Below, piece by piece: positions 23,002 to 31,682 of a stretch of 64,000 nucleotides of DNA. The DNA is taken from the NCBI RefSeq assembly GCF_900112175.1, contig NZ_FOYT01000001.1:1178001-1242000 (forward strand), written 5' to 3'. Source of the DNA: Halogeometricum rufum (GTDB taxonomy: Archaea; Halobacteriota; Halobacteria; Halobacteriales; Haloferacaceae). How positions within the stretch are numbered: the first letter of the stretch is position 1; each line of letters opens with the position of its first letter. The notes under the pieces were generated by a model. That model searched no databases, was not told the DNA's origin, and saw only the letters and a list, made by a program, of their open reading frames with translations. The position numbers and the translations under genes were made by a program.

Positions 23002-23931
23002 TCACCCGTCGCCGGACTCGACCATCGAGTCGGCGTCGATGGCGAGCGTCTCGTCCGCGACGAGTTCGAGCGTCGCCGCGCCCGCGGTGTAGCGAACGCG
23101 GAACGAGAGCGGGCGCGTCGCGCGGAGTTCGGCGTTCGCGTCGACGCGTCGCGGGCGGAGCCAAATCGGAACCTCCTCGAGGTCGACGCCGTTGTCGCGG
23201 TGGAACGCCGCGACGCGGTCGTTGTGCGTGAGCAACACGTCGACCCGTTCGGACGCCCACAGGCCGCACACGTCGCACCGGAACCGGACTGCCAGCGCCT
23301 CGTACTGGGACGGGTCCGGTTCTCCGGCCCGTCGGTCGGCGTCGTCGTCGACGAGCGACACCGTCCCGTGCCCCGCACAGCGCGGGCACACGTCGTGTAC
23401 GACCTGTTCGTATATCGGTCGGCTCCGACGGTCGAACGCGACCAGTACCTCCTGCTCCGTCCGATCGACGAACCCGCTCGGTGGAAACGGCGCCATCGAG
23501 TACCCGCGGCCGCAGTCGGCGCACTCGACGTAGAACAGTTCGTCCTCGTACCGGGCGCGGAGCGGTCCGCCGCAGTCCTCGCAGTCGCCGGTCGCCGGGA
23601 ACGTCTTCGACTCGGCACCGGGGGTCAGTTCGCCCGAGACGACCGCCCAGACGACGTTCACACCCGCCATCCTGATGTCGTAGCCGTCGTCGGACTTGGT
23701 GACGTACGGTCCGACGAGTCGGTTGAGGTGGTAGGCGAACTGGCCCGGGTCGCGCATCCCGACCCGTGCGCGGAGCGTCGAGAACCCCAGCGGCCGGTCG
23801 TCGGACTCCCACAGTTCACGGAGGATTCGGAGCCGCGTCTCGCTCCCGAGGACGGCGAACGCGGCCGCTGGTTCGGGTCCGTCGGCGTCGGTGGTCTCGG
23901 GTTCGTCGGACGGCGACACGTCGTTCACCAC
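23002..23931 (-). CDS. ArsR-type winged-helix regulator with two zinc-ribbon modules
   Basis: A 309-residue haloarchaeal regulator. Residues about 22-95 are an ArsR-like winged helix ('AFAVLGSETRLRILRELWES', 'GQFAYHLNRLVGPYV'). The rest carries two CxxC pairs ('CEDCGG' and 'CADCG'), then a second set ('CPRCAGHG' and 'CDVCG'), each likely to bind zinc. The C-terminal region after about 240 is a beta-rich domain of unknown role. The start is one of two adjacent GTG codons. The target genes are unknown; dph6 is divergent, the beta-helix gene downstream. Confidence 0.85.
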   Translation of the reverse strand: MVNDVSPSDEPETTDADGPEPAAAFAVLGSETRLRILRELWESDDRPLGFSTLRARVGMRDPGQFAYHLNRLVGPYVTKSDDGYDIRMAGVNVVWAVVSGELTPGAESKTFPATGDCEDCGGPLRARYEDELFYVECADCGRGYSMAPFPPSGFVDRTEQEVLVAFDRRSRPIYEQVVHDVCPRCAGHGTVSLVDDDADRRAGEPDPSQYEALAVRFRCDVCGLWASERVDVLLTHNDRVAAFHRDNGVDLEEVPIWLRPRRVDANAELRATRPLSFRVRYTAGAATLELVADETLAIDADSMVESGDG

Positions 23932-24041
23932 TGCGAACCGGGACGCGCGCGACGGAGTAAACAGTACCGTCGCCGGGCGGGGCGTTCGCGACGCCCGACG
24001 AACCGGAGGCGATATACGAACCAGCGCTGTACGGTCCCCTG

Positions 24042-24761
24042 ATGACCGAATCCGGCGACTGGGTCAGTCTCTTCTCGGGCGGAAAGGACTCCTCGTGGGC
24101 GCTGTACCGCGCGCTCGAAGCGGGCCTGAACGTCACTCGACTGCTCACCGTCCACCCCGGCGACGACTCCTACATGTACCACGTCCCGGCGACGCACCTC
24201 GCGGCACTCGCCGCCGAGAGCATCGGCATCGAACTCGTCGAGGTGACGCCCGACGACCTGGGGGCGGCGGAGGCGACGGACTCCGGCGACCAGGGCGACG
24301 CCGAACTGGAACCGCTCGAAGCGGCACTCGAAGACCTCGCCGCGGAGATGGACCTCGCGGGCGTCACCGCGGGGGCCGTCGAGAGCGAGTACCAGACGAA
24401 CCGCATCCAGGGCATGTGCGACCGGCTCGGAATCGACCTGTTCGCACCGCTCTGGCAGGAGGACCCCCGCGAACTCGGCGTGGCCATGATAGACGCCGGG
24501 TTCGAGATACGCATCGTTCAGGTCGCCGCGCACGGACTGGACGAGTCGTGGCTGGGGCGGACGCTGGACCGCGACGCACTCGACGAGTTGGTCCGACTCA
24601 ACGAGGAGTACGGCGTCCACGTCCTCGGCGAGGGCGGCGAGTTCGAGACGTTCGTCACCGACGGGCCGCACATGTCCCGCCCCGTCGAACTGGAGTACGA
24701 GACGGTGTGGGAGGGGACGCGCGGCCACCTCGAAATCACGGACGCGCGTCTCGGCGAGTAG
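24042..24761 (+). CDS. dph6: Diphthine-ammonia ligase (Dph6)
   Basis: Adenylates and amidates diphthine on elongation factor 2, the last step of diphthamide formation. The 239-residue ATP-PPase has the PP-loop 'SLFSGGKDSSWALYRALEAG', then 'AVESEYQTNRIQGMCDRLG', 'PLWQEDPRELGVAMIDAGFE' and 'LGEGGEFETFVTDGPHM', all typical of Dph6. A short acidic insert (about residues 70-95) lengthens it slightly. CGATATACG about 28 nt before the ATG is a fair TATA box, so it is probably a single leaderless gene. Confidence 0.93.
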   Translation: MTESGDWVSLFSGGKDSSWALYRALEAGLNVTRLLTVHPGDDSYMYHVPATHLAALAAESIGIELVEVTPDDLGAAEATDSGDQGDAELEPLEAALEDLAAEMDLAGVTAGAVESEYQTNRIQGMCDRLGIDLFAPLWQEDPRELGVAMIDAGFEIRIVQVAAHGLDESWLGRTLDRDALDELVRLNEEYGVHVLGEGGEFETFVTDGPHMSRPVELEYETVWEGTRGHLEITDARLGE

Positions 24762-24790
24762 GGTCGAGAAAGAACCGGGTCGTCGCTCGG

Positions 24791-25750
24791 CTATTCGAGG
24801 TGCGAGTGCGCGCCGATGAGGGCGTTCGAGAGGTCGAGGTTCTCGATGTGCGTGTCCTCGTCGACGATGGTGCCGCGGATGTCGGCGTCGCGGATGATGG
24901 AGTCGCGGAAGATGACCGACCGCTCCAGCGTCGAGTGCTCGACGACGCTGTTCTCCATCACGTAGACGTTCTCGCCGAGTTCGGAGTCCGTCACCGTCGC
25001 CGTGTCGTGGACGAAGTTCTCGCCGTCGAGGTACCACGACACCGCGTCGAGGTAGCTCTCGGCCGTCCCGATGTCGAACCACGCGCCGTCGAACGTGAAC
25101 GCGTGCACGTCGCCGCGGTTCTGCAGCCACTGGAGGAACCAGCCGGGTTCGTCGGGGTTGTTGCCGTCTTCGAGGTACTCGTCGAACTTCGGCAGCGTCT
25201 CCGCCGGGAACGCGTAGCAGGCGATGGAGACGAGCGTGCTCTTGGGGTCGTCGGGCTTCTCCTGGAAGTCGACGACGCGGTCACCGTCGAGTTCGACCAG
25301 TCCGTACGACTTCGCCCGCTCCTTCGACCCCACGTCGTAGGCGGCGAGACACGGCGTCCCCTTCTCCTCGAAGAAGTCCACGAACTCCGCCACGTCGAAC
25401 GAGAGGAGGTTGTCGCCGGCGATGACGACCATGTCCTCCTCGACGCCCTCGCGGTCGATTAGCTGTTCGAGCGCGCCGACGACGCCGAACTTCTCGTCCT
25501 CTGCGACCGTCTCCTCGACGGAGAGCGTCGGCTTCTCGAACGGCGAGTCGGCGAGGTACTCCTCGAACGTCTCCGCGAAGCGCTCGTTGGTGCTGACGAA
25601 CACTTCGGAGATTCGGTCGTCCTCCTCCAAGTCCTCGAATATCACGTCGATAACCGTCTCTTCGCCCACCGGCAAGAACATCTTCGGCCGGTGCTTGGTG
25701 ATGGGCCAGAGTCGCGTCGCGTAGCCTCCTGCAAGGACGACAGCCTTCAT
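24791..25750 (-). CDS. Sugar-1-phosphate nucleotidyltransferase
   Basis: A 319-residue enzyme that joins a sugar 1-phosphate to UTP or dTTP. The N-terminal GT-A domain starts 'MKAVVLAGGYATRLWPITKH' with 'RPKMFLPVGEE', then 'VVIAGDNLLSFD', 'EKPDDPKSTLVSIACY' and 'GAWFDIGTAESYL'. The last 80 residues form left-handed beta-helix hexapeptide turns ('ENVYVMENSVVEHSTLE'). This plan fits glucose-1-phosphate uridylyl- or thymidylyltransferases of haloarchaeal cell-surface glycan synthesis; no acetyltransferase partner motif of GlmU is evident. No glycosylation cluster is adjacent, so the sugar is not assigned. Confidence 0.88.
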   Translation of the reverse strand: MKAVVLAGGYATRLWPITKHRPKMFLPVGEETVIDVIFEDLEEDDRISEVFVSTNERFAETFEEYLADSPFEKPTLSVEETVAEDEKFGVVGALEQLIDREGVEEDMVVIAGDNLLSFDVAEFVDFFEEKGTPCLAAYDVGSKERAKSYGLVELDGDRVVDFQEKPDDPKSTLVSIACYAFPAETLPKFDEYLEDGNNPDEPGWFLQWLQNRGDVHAFTFDGAWFDIGTAESYLDAVSWYLDGENFVHDTATVTDSELGENVYVMENSVVEHSTLERSVIFRDSIIRDADIRGTIVDEDTHIENLDLSNALIGAHSHLE

Positions 25751-25937
25751 GCACGGAATGACTTACCGCGGTATCAAGTTCTTTTCCCATCTTCCCCAGT
25801 CGGTGATACGTTGTCTCGGATGCTGAAAGCCGTGTGAGAACGGGACACTTCCGGATGCAACCGTTCCCATCCCGAGCGTCCCGGCTCCGACCCATCGGAG
25901 GAGAACACATACACGTGATGGGCGCGTACGGCGGTGC

Positions 25938-26240
25938 ATGTCGGAGTCGGACTCGGACGCGACGACGCGGCAGCGAATCGCCGACGCCCTCCGCGACGCC
26001 CCGCGGACTGCCTCGGACCTCTCGGAGACGGTCGGTATCCCCCGGTCGTCCGCGTACCACCACCTCAGACACGTCGCTCGGTCCGTCGACTCGGCCGACG
26101 ACGACGAGCAGTTCCTCGTCGCGCCGCCGGAGTGCCGAGAGTGCGGGTTCTCGGCGTTCGACGACCCGGTGAACTACCCCTCGCGGTGTCCGGACTGTCG
26201 GTCCGAACGCATCGAAGAGGCCGTGTTCAAGATAGAGTGA
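25938..26240 (+). CDS. Small HTH regulator with a zinc ribbon
   Basis: A 100-residue protein: winged helix at about 8-50 ('RIADALRDAPRTASDLSETV', 'SSAYHHLRHVARSV') and a C-terminal rubredoxin-like zinc ribbon with 'CRECGF' and 'CPDCRS'. This HTH-zinc ribbon plan is common among small haloarchaeal regulators. An AUG preceded by a short leader is the likely start; the target is unknown. It is convergent with the DJ-1/PfpI gene, 41 nt away. Confidence 0.85.
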   Translation: MSESDSDATTRQRIADALRDAPRTASDLSETVGIPRSSAYHHLRHVARSVDSADDDEQFLVAPPECRECGFSAFDDPVNYPSRCPDCRSERIEEAVFKIE

Positions 26241-26281
26241 CCGACTCGGGGCCGCGTGCCGCCGAGTCGTCGGTACCGCGA

Positions 26282-26980
26282 CTACGCTTCGAGTTCGACG
26301 CCCAGTTCTTCGAGTAGCGTCTCCGCGGCGGCGGCCGAGGACCCCGGCCCGCGCGCGGTGACGAGGTCACCGTCCACCGTGACGCTCGCGTCCTGGTCGA
26401 GTTCGGCGTCCCAGACGCCGCCGGCGGCCTTCACCTCGTCTTCGACCCAGTAGGGGAGTTTCCGCCCGTCGGGCATCAGGTCGTTCTCGTCGACGATGCC
26501 CTCCTCCCACTCGTTCGGGAAGCCGGTGACCTCGCGGTCCTCGACGAGGAAGCTCCCGTCCGCCTCGCGCGTGAACGCGAGGATGCCGACGGCGTGGCAG
26601 ACGACGAGCGCCTTCCCCCGGTCGCCGCCGACGGCGCTCAGAAGCGCCTGTCGCACGTGGCGGTCCTGATTGACGTCCCACTCGGTACCGTGGCCGCCGG
26701 GGAGGACGACGGCGTCGTAGTCGGTGGCGTCCACCGCCGCGACCGGTTCGGGGTCGGCCAGTCGCTCGTCGTTCTCGTGTACCTCCAGCACCTTCTCGGA
26801 CGTCTCCTCGCCCACCTCGTCGGGGTCAACGGAGCGTTCGTCTACGACGGGCTTTTCGCCCGTCGGCGTCGCGACGGTGACATCGACGCCCGCGTCCGAG
26901 AGCGTCGTCAACGGCTCGACGCACTCTTCGCCCCAGTACCCGGCTTCGCTGACGATGAACAGCGCTGTCGTTTCGGACAT
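26282..26980 (-). CDS. DJ-1/PfpI (Hsp31-like) family protein
   Basis: A 232-residue class I glutamine-amidotransferase-like protein. The nucleophile elbow is Cys128-His in 'ALVVCHAVGILAF', with an early acidic residue near 'VSEAGYWGEECVEPL' and 'VVLPGGHGTEWDV'. The closest known types are Hsp31-like chaperone/glyoxalase III proteins, so a protective role against dicarbonyls or misfolding is possible. ATG 26980 is supported by a TATA-like CACTTTTTC centred 28 nt upstream; the 65-residue upstream extension of the frame is discarded. Confidence 0.88.
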   Translation of the reverse strand: MSETTALFIVSEAGYWGEECVEPLTTLSDAGVDVTVATPTGEKPVVDERSVDPDEVGEETSEKVLEVHENDERLADPEPVAAVDATDYDAVVLPGGHGTEWDVNQDRHVRQALLSAVGGDRGKALVVCHAVGILAFTREADGSFLVEDREVTGFPNEWEEGIVDENDLMPDGRKLPYWVEDEVKAAGGVWDAELDQDASVTVDGDLVTARGPGSSAAAAETLLEELGVELEA

Positions 26981-27004
26981 GCGTCCGCAGTACGGTCGCC
27001 CGCC

Positions 27005-27013
27005 GAAAAAGTG
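27005..27013 (-). promoter_or_regulatory. TATA-like box of the DJ-1/PfpI gene
   Basis: CACTTTTTC on the minus strand, centred about 28 nt upstream of the ATG at 26980. Confidence 0.45.
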
Positions 27014-27066
27014 ACGCGGCCCCGGCAGTTCGGCGCGGCTTCTCGCCGCCGCGGACGCGGCCGGAC

Positions 27067-28374
27067 TCAGTCGCTCGTCGAGGGCGTCGAGACGGACTGC
27101 GTCTCGTCGACGAGGTGGCACGACGCCGTGTGACCGGCGGGCGTCCGTCGGAGTTCCGGCGCCGTCGTCTCGCACACCGTCTCGAACTCCTCGGCGAGGA
27201 GGGCCCGCGCCTCCGACTGGTCGCCGTTCGCCAGCAGTCCGAGCGCTTCGGACAGTACGGACTCCGCGCGGGCGTCAGACAGGCTGTCGGGGATGTCGAA
27301 CTCGCGGCGAACCTCGCGCTCGATTCGCTCCGTCGGGACCGACTCGGGCGACTGGTCGGTCTCGCTGGCGACGAACTCGCGGACCGCCGCCGCGTCGACG
27401 CCGTCGCGGGCGAGGCGGCCGCGGAGGTCCATCACCGACCGCCACGCCTCCTGTTCGAACTCGTAGTCGTCCGGCGGGATGACCTCCGGACACCGCGTGT
27501 GGAAGCGACACCCCGACGGCGGGTTCGACGGACTCGGCACGTCGCCGGTGAGTTCGATGGCGCTGCCGCGCTTCGTCGGGTCGGGTTGCGGAATCGAGGA
27601 GAGCAACGCCCGCGTGTACGGGTGTTGCGGGTTCTCGAACAGGTCCCCCGTCCGGGCGAACTCGACTATCTCGCCGAGGTACATCACGGCCACGCGGTCG
27701 CATATCTCGCGGACGACCGAGAGGTCGTGGCTGATGAACAGCATCCCCAGTCCGAACTCCTCCTGCACGTCCTTCATCAGCGAGAGAATCTCGGCCTGAA
27801 TCGACACGTCCAGCGCCGAGACGGGCTCGTCTGCGACGATGAGTTTCGGGTTCAACACCAGCGCGCGGGCGAGAGCGATGCGCTGTTTCTGCCCGCCGGA
27901 GAACTCGTGCGGGTAGCGGTCGATGTCGCCGGCGGAGAGGCCGACGCGTTCCAGCAGGTCCTCGACGATGCGCCGGCGGCGTTCGCGGTCACGCATCCCG
28001 TGGACGGTCAGCGGTTCGGCGACGGACTCGCCGATGGACATCCGGGGGTCGAAACTGGACGTCGGGTCCTGGAATATCATCTGCGCCTCGCGGCGGAACC
28101 GCTTCAGTTCCGCGTCGTCGTAGCCGGTGATGTCGCGCCCCTCGAACAGCACCTCGCCGTCGGTCGGTTCCTCCAGGCGGAGCAACGACGTGGCCGCCGT
28201 GGACTTTCCGCACCCCGACTCGCCGACCAGACCGACCGTCTCGCCGCGGTCGACGGCGAAGCTGATGCCGTCCACGGCGCGGACGTTCCCCACCTGTCGC
28301 TTCAGCACGCCCTCGGTGATGGGGTAGTGTTTCTTCAGGTTCCGCACCTCCAGCAGGGGGGCGTCGGCGCTCAT
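27067..28374 (-). CDS. Peptide-type ABC transporter ATPase (DppF/OppF-like) with C-terminal insertion
   Basis: A 435-residue ATPase of the nickel/peptide/opine import family. Walker A '[13 protein letters not shown]', signature '[16 protein letters not shown]' and Walker B '[12 protein letters not shown]' are intact. The family's C-terminal metal or [4Fe-4S]-type Cys motif is split: '[11 protein letters not shown]' is followed by about 90 acidic residues before the usual ending '[20 protein letters not shown]'. The gene overlaps the preceding ATPase gene by 4 nt and is last in the operon. Substrate (oligopeptide, dipeptide or another solute) is not told by sequence. Confidence 0.92.
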   Translation of the reverse strand: MSADAPLLEVRNLKKHYPITEGVLKRQVGNVRAVDGISFAVDRGETVGLVGESGCGKSTAATSLLRLEEPTDGEVLFEGRDITGYDDAELKRFRREAQMIFQDPTSSFDPRMSIGESVAEPLTVHGMRDRERRRRIVEDLLERVGLSAGDIDRYPHEFSGGQKQRIALARALVLNPKLIVADEPVSALDVSIQAEILSLMKDVQEEFGLGMLFISHDLSVVREICDRVAVMYLGEIVEFARTGDLFENPQHPYTRALLSSIPQPDPTKRGSAIELTGDVPSPSNPPSGCRFHTRCPEVIPPDDYEFEQEAWRSVMDLRGRLARDGVDAAAVREFVASETDQSPESVPTERIEREVRREFDIPDSLSDARAESVLSEALGLLANGDQSEARALLAEEFETVCETTAPELRRTPAGHTASCHLVDETQSVSTPSTSD

Positions 28375-29459
28375 CTGTCGTCACCTCCCCGTTCGCGCTC
28401 GGTAGCGGGGCCGTCCGCCCCGCCGTCCGCGCGCGCACCGCCGACGGCGTCGGACCCGTCGTCGCCGAGGACGACGGCGGGGTCCGCCCCCGGTTCGAAG
28501 TGGACGCACGAGACGGTGTGGTCGCCGCTCTCGACGGCGTACATCGGCGGTTGCTCGCCGGCTTCGCAGTCGCCGACGGCGTGCGGGCACCGGGGGTGGA
28601 ACCGACAGCCGTCGGGCGGCGACGTGGGGGAGGGAAGCGACCCGCCGATGGCCTCCATCCGTTCGCCGCGGCCGGGCAGACACTCCAGGAGCGCGCGCGT
28701 GTACGGGTGCGAGGGATTCTCGAATATCTCGTACACGTCGCCCTCCTCCATCACCTTCCCCGCGTACATGACGACCACGCGGTCCGCGACTTCGGCGACG
28801 ACGCCCAGGTCGTGGGTTATCATCACGATGCCCGTGTCGAACTCCTCTTGAATCTGGTTCAGGAGGCGGAGAATCTGCATCTGGATGGTCACGTCCAGCG
28901 CCGTCGTCGGTTCGTCGGCGATGAGCAGGTCCGGGTTCGACGCCAGCGCCATCGCGATGACGACGCGCTGTTTCATCCCGCCGGAGAACTCGTGCGGGTA
29001 GTCGTCGACGCGACTCGTCGCGTCGGGGATGCCGACGCGGTCCAGCAGGTCGATGGTGCGTTCGCGCGCCTCGTCGTTCGTCACCGAGTCGTCGTGGAGT
29101 TGGATGGCCTCGCGGACCTGCCAGCCGACGGTGTAGACGGGGTTCAACGCCCCCTGCGGGTTCTGGAAGATGTGGCCGATGCGGCCGCCGCGGAGCGATT
29201 CGAGTTCGCGTTCGGACATCGACAGCACGTCCTCGCCGTCGAATCGCACCTCGCCGTCGACGATTTCGCCCGGCGGTTCCGGGACGAGTCGCGTGATGGA
29301 CTCGGCGGTGACCGTCTTCCCGGACCCGCTCTCGCCGACCACGCACACCGTCTCGCCGCGGTCGACGTCGAGGCTCACGCCGTCCACCGCGCGTACCGTT
29401 CCGTCGTCCGTGTGAAAGTGCGTCTTGAGGTTCCGTATCGAGAGTAGTGGTTCCGTCAT
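28371..29459 (-). CDS. Peptide-type ABC transporter ATPase (DppD/OppD-like)
   Basis: A 362-residue ATPase pairing with the downstream DppF-like subunit. Walker A '[14 protein letters not shown]', signature '[16 protein letters not shown]', Walker B '[12 protein letters not shown]', and the C-terminal cysteine motif '[20 protein letters not shown]' with 'HTVSCVHFE' are all present without insertion, in contrast to DppF. The tail is acidic and low-complexity. Its start is 1 nt from the stop of the permease gene and its stop overlaps dppF by 4 nt, so translation is coupled. Confidence 0.94.
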   Translation of the reverse strand: MTEPLLSIRNLKTHFHTDDGTVRAVDGVSLDVDRGETVCVVGESGSGKTVTAESITRLVPEPPGEIVDGEVRFDGEDVLSMSERELESLRGGRIGHIFQNPQGALNPVYTVGWQVREAIQLHDDSVTNDEARERTIDLLDRVGIPDATSRVDDYPHEFSGGMKQRVVIAMALASNPDLLIADEPTTALDVTIQMQILRLLNQIQEEFDTGIVMITHDLGVVAEVADRVVVMYAGKVMEEGDVYEIFENPSHPYTRALLECLPGRGERMEAIGGSLPSPTSPPDGCRFHPRCPHAVGDCEAGEQPPMYAVESGDHTVSCVHFEPGADPAVVLGDDGSDAVGGARADGGADGPATERERGGDDR

Positions 29460-29460
29460 G

Positions 29461-30657
29461 TCAGTCCTCCGAGCGCGGGTCGAGCGCGTCGCGCAACGCG
29501 TCGCCGACGAAGTTGAGTGCCAGTACGGTCGTGAAGAGGAACACGCCGGGGATGGTCGATATCCACCACGCCGTGTCGATGTCGCTCCGGCCGGCGGCGA
29601 TGACCTGTCCCCACGAGGGGATGGTCGGGTCGCCGAGGCCGAGGAACGAGAACGCCGCCTCGAACAGGATGAGGCTCGGGATGAGCAGGCTCGCGTTCGT
29701 GATGACGGTGTTCGAGACGTTCGGGACGAGATGTTTCCGGATGACCCAGAACTCGCTGGCTCCCGCGGACTGGGCGGCCTGGATGTACTCCTCCTCGCGT
29801 CGCTGCAGCGCCTCCGAGCGGACGAGTCGGGCGGTCGACCCCCAACTCGTGATGCCGAAGATGACGATGAGGAGGAACAGCGTGCCCCCGTACAGGTACA
29901 AGAGGAGCAGGTAGAGGAAGAACGTCGGGAACGTCAGCTGGATGTCCACGTACCGCATCAGCAGTTCGTCCACGAGACCGCCCGAGTAGGCGGCGACGGT
30001 GCCGACGGTGGTCCCGATGAGGACGATGATGAGCGGCGTGACGAGGCCGACTTCGAGGCTGACGCGCATCCCGTAGACGACGCTCTCCATGATGCCCTTC
30101 CCCTGTCCGGTCGTGCCGAGCGGGTACTGCCACGTCCCCTGACACATGCCGTCCGCGACGGGGCCGACGCAGGTGCCGACCGTCGACTGCGGCACCGAGA
30201 GGAACACCGGCGGCTGGTACGTCGCCAGCACGTTCAGTTCGGGCTTGGCGACGAACAGGGGGCCGACGAGTCCGAGTCCGAAGACGAGGACGAGGTAGAC
30301 GCCGCTCACCACCGCGGCGCGGTTCTTCCGGAACTCCCGCCAGTAGCGCCGCGTCATCCGCGGGTTGTCGTACAGCGGGTAGGCGGCGTAGAACGTCACC
30401 GTGACGAGAGTGGCGACGAGGAGCCAGTCGAGTTGGGTCACGTCCCAGACGAACTCCCAGTCGAACGGCGTCGCCACGCTGACCGTCGGGTCGCCGCCCG
30501 AGACGAGGAAGTAGTCGTACGCCAAGACGAGCGCCAGCAGTCCCATCGAGACGAGGAAGCCGGCGCTCTGTGCGGTCAGCACGTCGAACCCCGAGCGCTG
30601 CAGGTCGTCCCAGTCGATGTCCTCGAACCGGTCCTGATAGTCTTCGGCCGCCATCAC
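29461..30657 (-). CDS. Peptide-type ABC transporter permease (DppC/OppC-like)
   Basis: A 398-residue permease, longer than the usual 300 because of an N-terminal extension with two extra hydrophobic segments (about residues 27-47 and 70-93) before the standard DppC start near 105 ('WREFRKNRAAVVSGVYLVLV'). The binding-protein-dependent transport signature is seen as 'EEYIQAAQSAGASEFWVIRKH' region (EAA loop), followed by 'LIPSLILFEAAFSFLGLG' and 'PSWGQVIAAG'. A periplasmic loop with several Cys-containing residues ('VGTCVGPVADGMCQG') lies near 165-180. Its start overlaps the end of dppB by 4 nt. Confidence 0.92.
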   Translation of the reverse strand: MMAAEDYQDRFEDIDWDDLQRSGFDVLTAQSAGFLVSMGLLALVLAYDYFLVSGGDPTVSVATPFDWEFVWDVTQLDWLLVATLVTVTFYAAYPLYDNPRMTRRYWREFRKNRAAVVSGVYLVLVFGLGLVGPLFVAKPELNVLATYQPPVFLSVPQSTVGTCVGPVADGMCQGTWQYPLGTTGQGKGIMESVVYGMRVSLEVGLVTPLIIVLIGTTVGTVAAYSGGLVDELLMRYVDIQLTFPTFFLYLLLLYLYGGTLFLLIVIFGITSWGSTARLVRSEALQRREEEYIQAAQSAGASEFWVIRKHLVPNVSNTVITNASLLIPSLILFEAAFSFLGLGDPTIPSWGQVIAAGRSDIDTAWWISTIPGVFLFTTVLALNFVGDALRDALDPRSED

Positions 30658-31622
30658 CGATCACCGTAGTCGATGCGGGGGTCCAGCACCGTGTACGCGA
30701 GGTCCTGAAACAGGTTGCCGACGATGGCGATGAACGTCGGGATGAGCACCGTCGCGAGGACCAGCGCCACGTCCTGCTGGAGGATGGCCTTGTAGCTCAA
30801 CTGCCCGAGTCCCGGGATGCCGAACACCACCTCCACGAGGTACGAACTCACGAGGACGATGTTCAGGATGTCGCCGACGAGGATGGTCGAGAGGGGGACC
30901 AGCGCGGGCCGGAAGATGTGCCGCGTCACCCGACGCCAACTGTTCGCCCCCTTCGCCTTCGCCGTCTTGACGAACTCCGCGTTGACGTACTCCAGCGCCG
31001 TCGCGCGCGAGAAGCGCATCTCGCTGGCGATGGAGGAGAGCGTGACGACGAGCGTCGGGGCGACCAGTTGCCGGGCGTTCTCGAGCGAGAGCCACGGCAC
31101 GTCGGAGTGGTAGTAGATGGGAATCCACCCCAACCACACCCCGAAGACGAGAATCATCAGGATGGCGAACCAGAAGTCCGGGATGCTGATGCCGAAGAAG
31201 GCGAACGCGGACGCCGCGTAGTCCTCCAGCGAGTTCCGGTGCGTCGCGGAGTAGAGGCCGATGGCGACGCCGAGGACGGTGGAGATGATCAGCGCGGGCG
31301 TCCCGTACATCACGGAGTACGGCCACGCCTCGGCGATGGCCTGCGTCACCGGCTGTGACCGCGTCTCGGACCACCCCCAGTCCAGCGTCGCCATGCCGAC
31401 CATGTAGTTCGTGTAGCGCTCCCAGAGCGGTCGGTCCAGCCCTCTGGCCTTCTCGTACGATTCCTGTGCCTGTTCGAAGTCGCCGCCGGTCTGGACCTGT
31501 TCGGCGACGTACGACGCGGCCTGCGGGTCCGGAGAGGCCGCCATCAGCCCGAAGGTGAGAGACAGGATGATGAACGTCGCGACGACCGTCCACGCGAGGC
31601 GGCGAACGATGTACCACTTCAT
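30654..31622 (-). CDS. Peptide-type ABC transporter permease (DppB/OppB-like)
   Basis: A 322-residue inner permease with six membrane segments, beginning 'MKWYIVRRLAWTVVATFIIL' as DppB proteins do. It has the 'GLDRPLWERYTNYMVG' periplasmic region, the EAA loop 'NAEFVKTAKAKGANSWRRVT' and the late 'ETVF-IPGLG' equivalent 'VEVVFGIPGLGQLSYKAI'. It partners the DppC-like permease that follows with a 4-nt overlap; the binding-protein gene is 60 nt upstream. Confidence 0.94.
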   Translation of the reverse strand: MKWYIVRRLAWTVVATFIILSLTFGLMAASPDPQAASYVAEQVQTGGDFEQAQESYEKARGLDRPLWERYTNYMVGMATLDWGWSETRSQPVTQAIAEAWPYSVMYGTPALIISTVLGVAIGLYSATHRNSLEDYAASAFAFFGISIPDFWFAILMILVFGVWLGWIPIYYHSDVPWLSLENARQLVAPTLVVTLSSIASEMRFSRATALEYVNAEFVKTAKAKGANSWRRVTRHIFRPALVPLSTILVGDILNIVLVSSYLVEVVFGIPGLGQLSYKAILQQDVALVLATVLIPTFIAIVGNLFQDLAYTVLDPRIDYGDR

Positions 31623-31682
31623 GGTAGTTTCGTGCTAGTCATTGGCAGAGATATTTCAAAAGAGCGCGCGGTGCGCCTTCGC

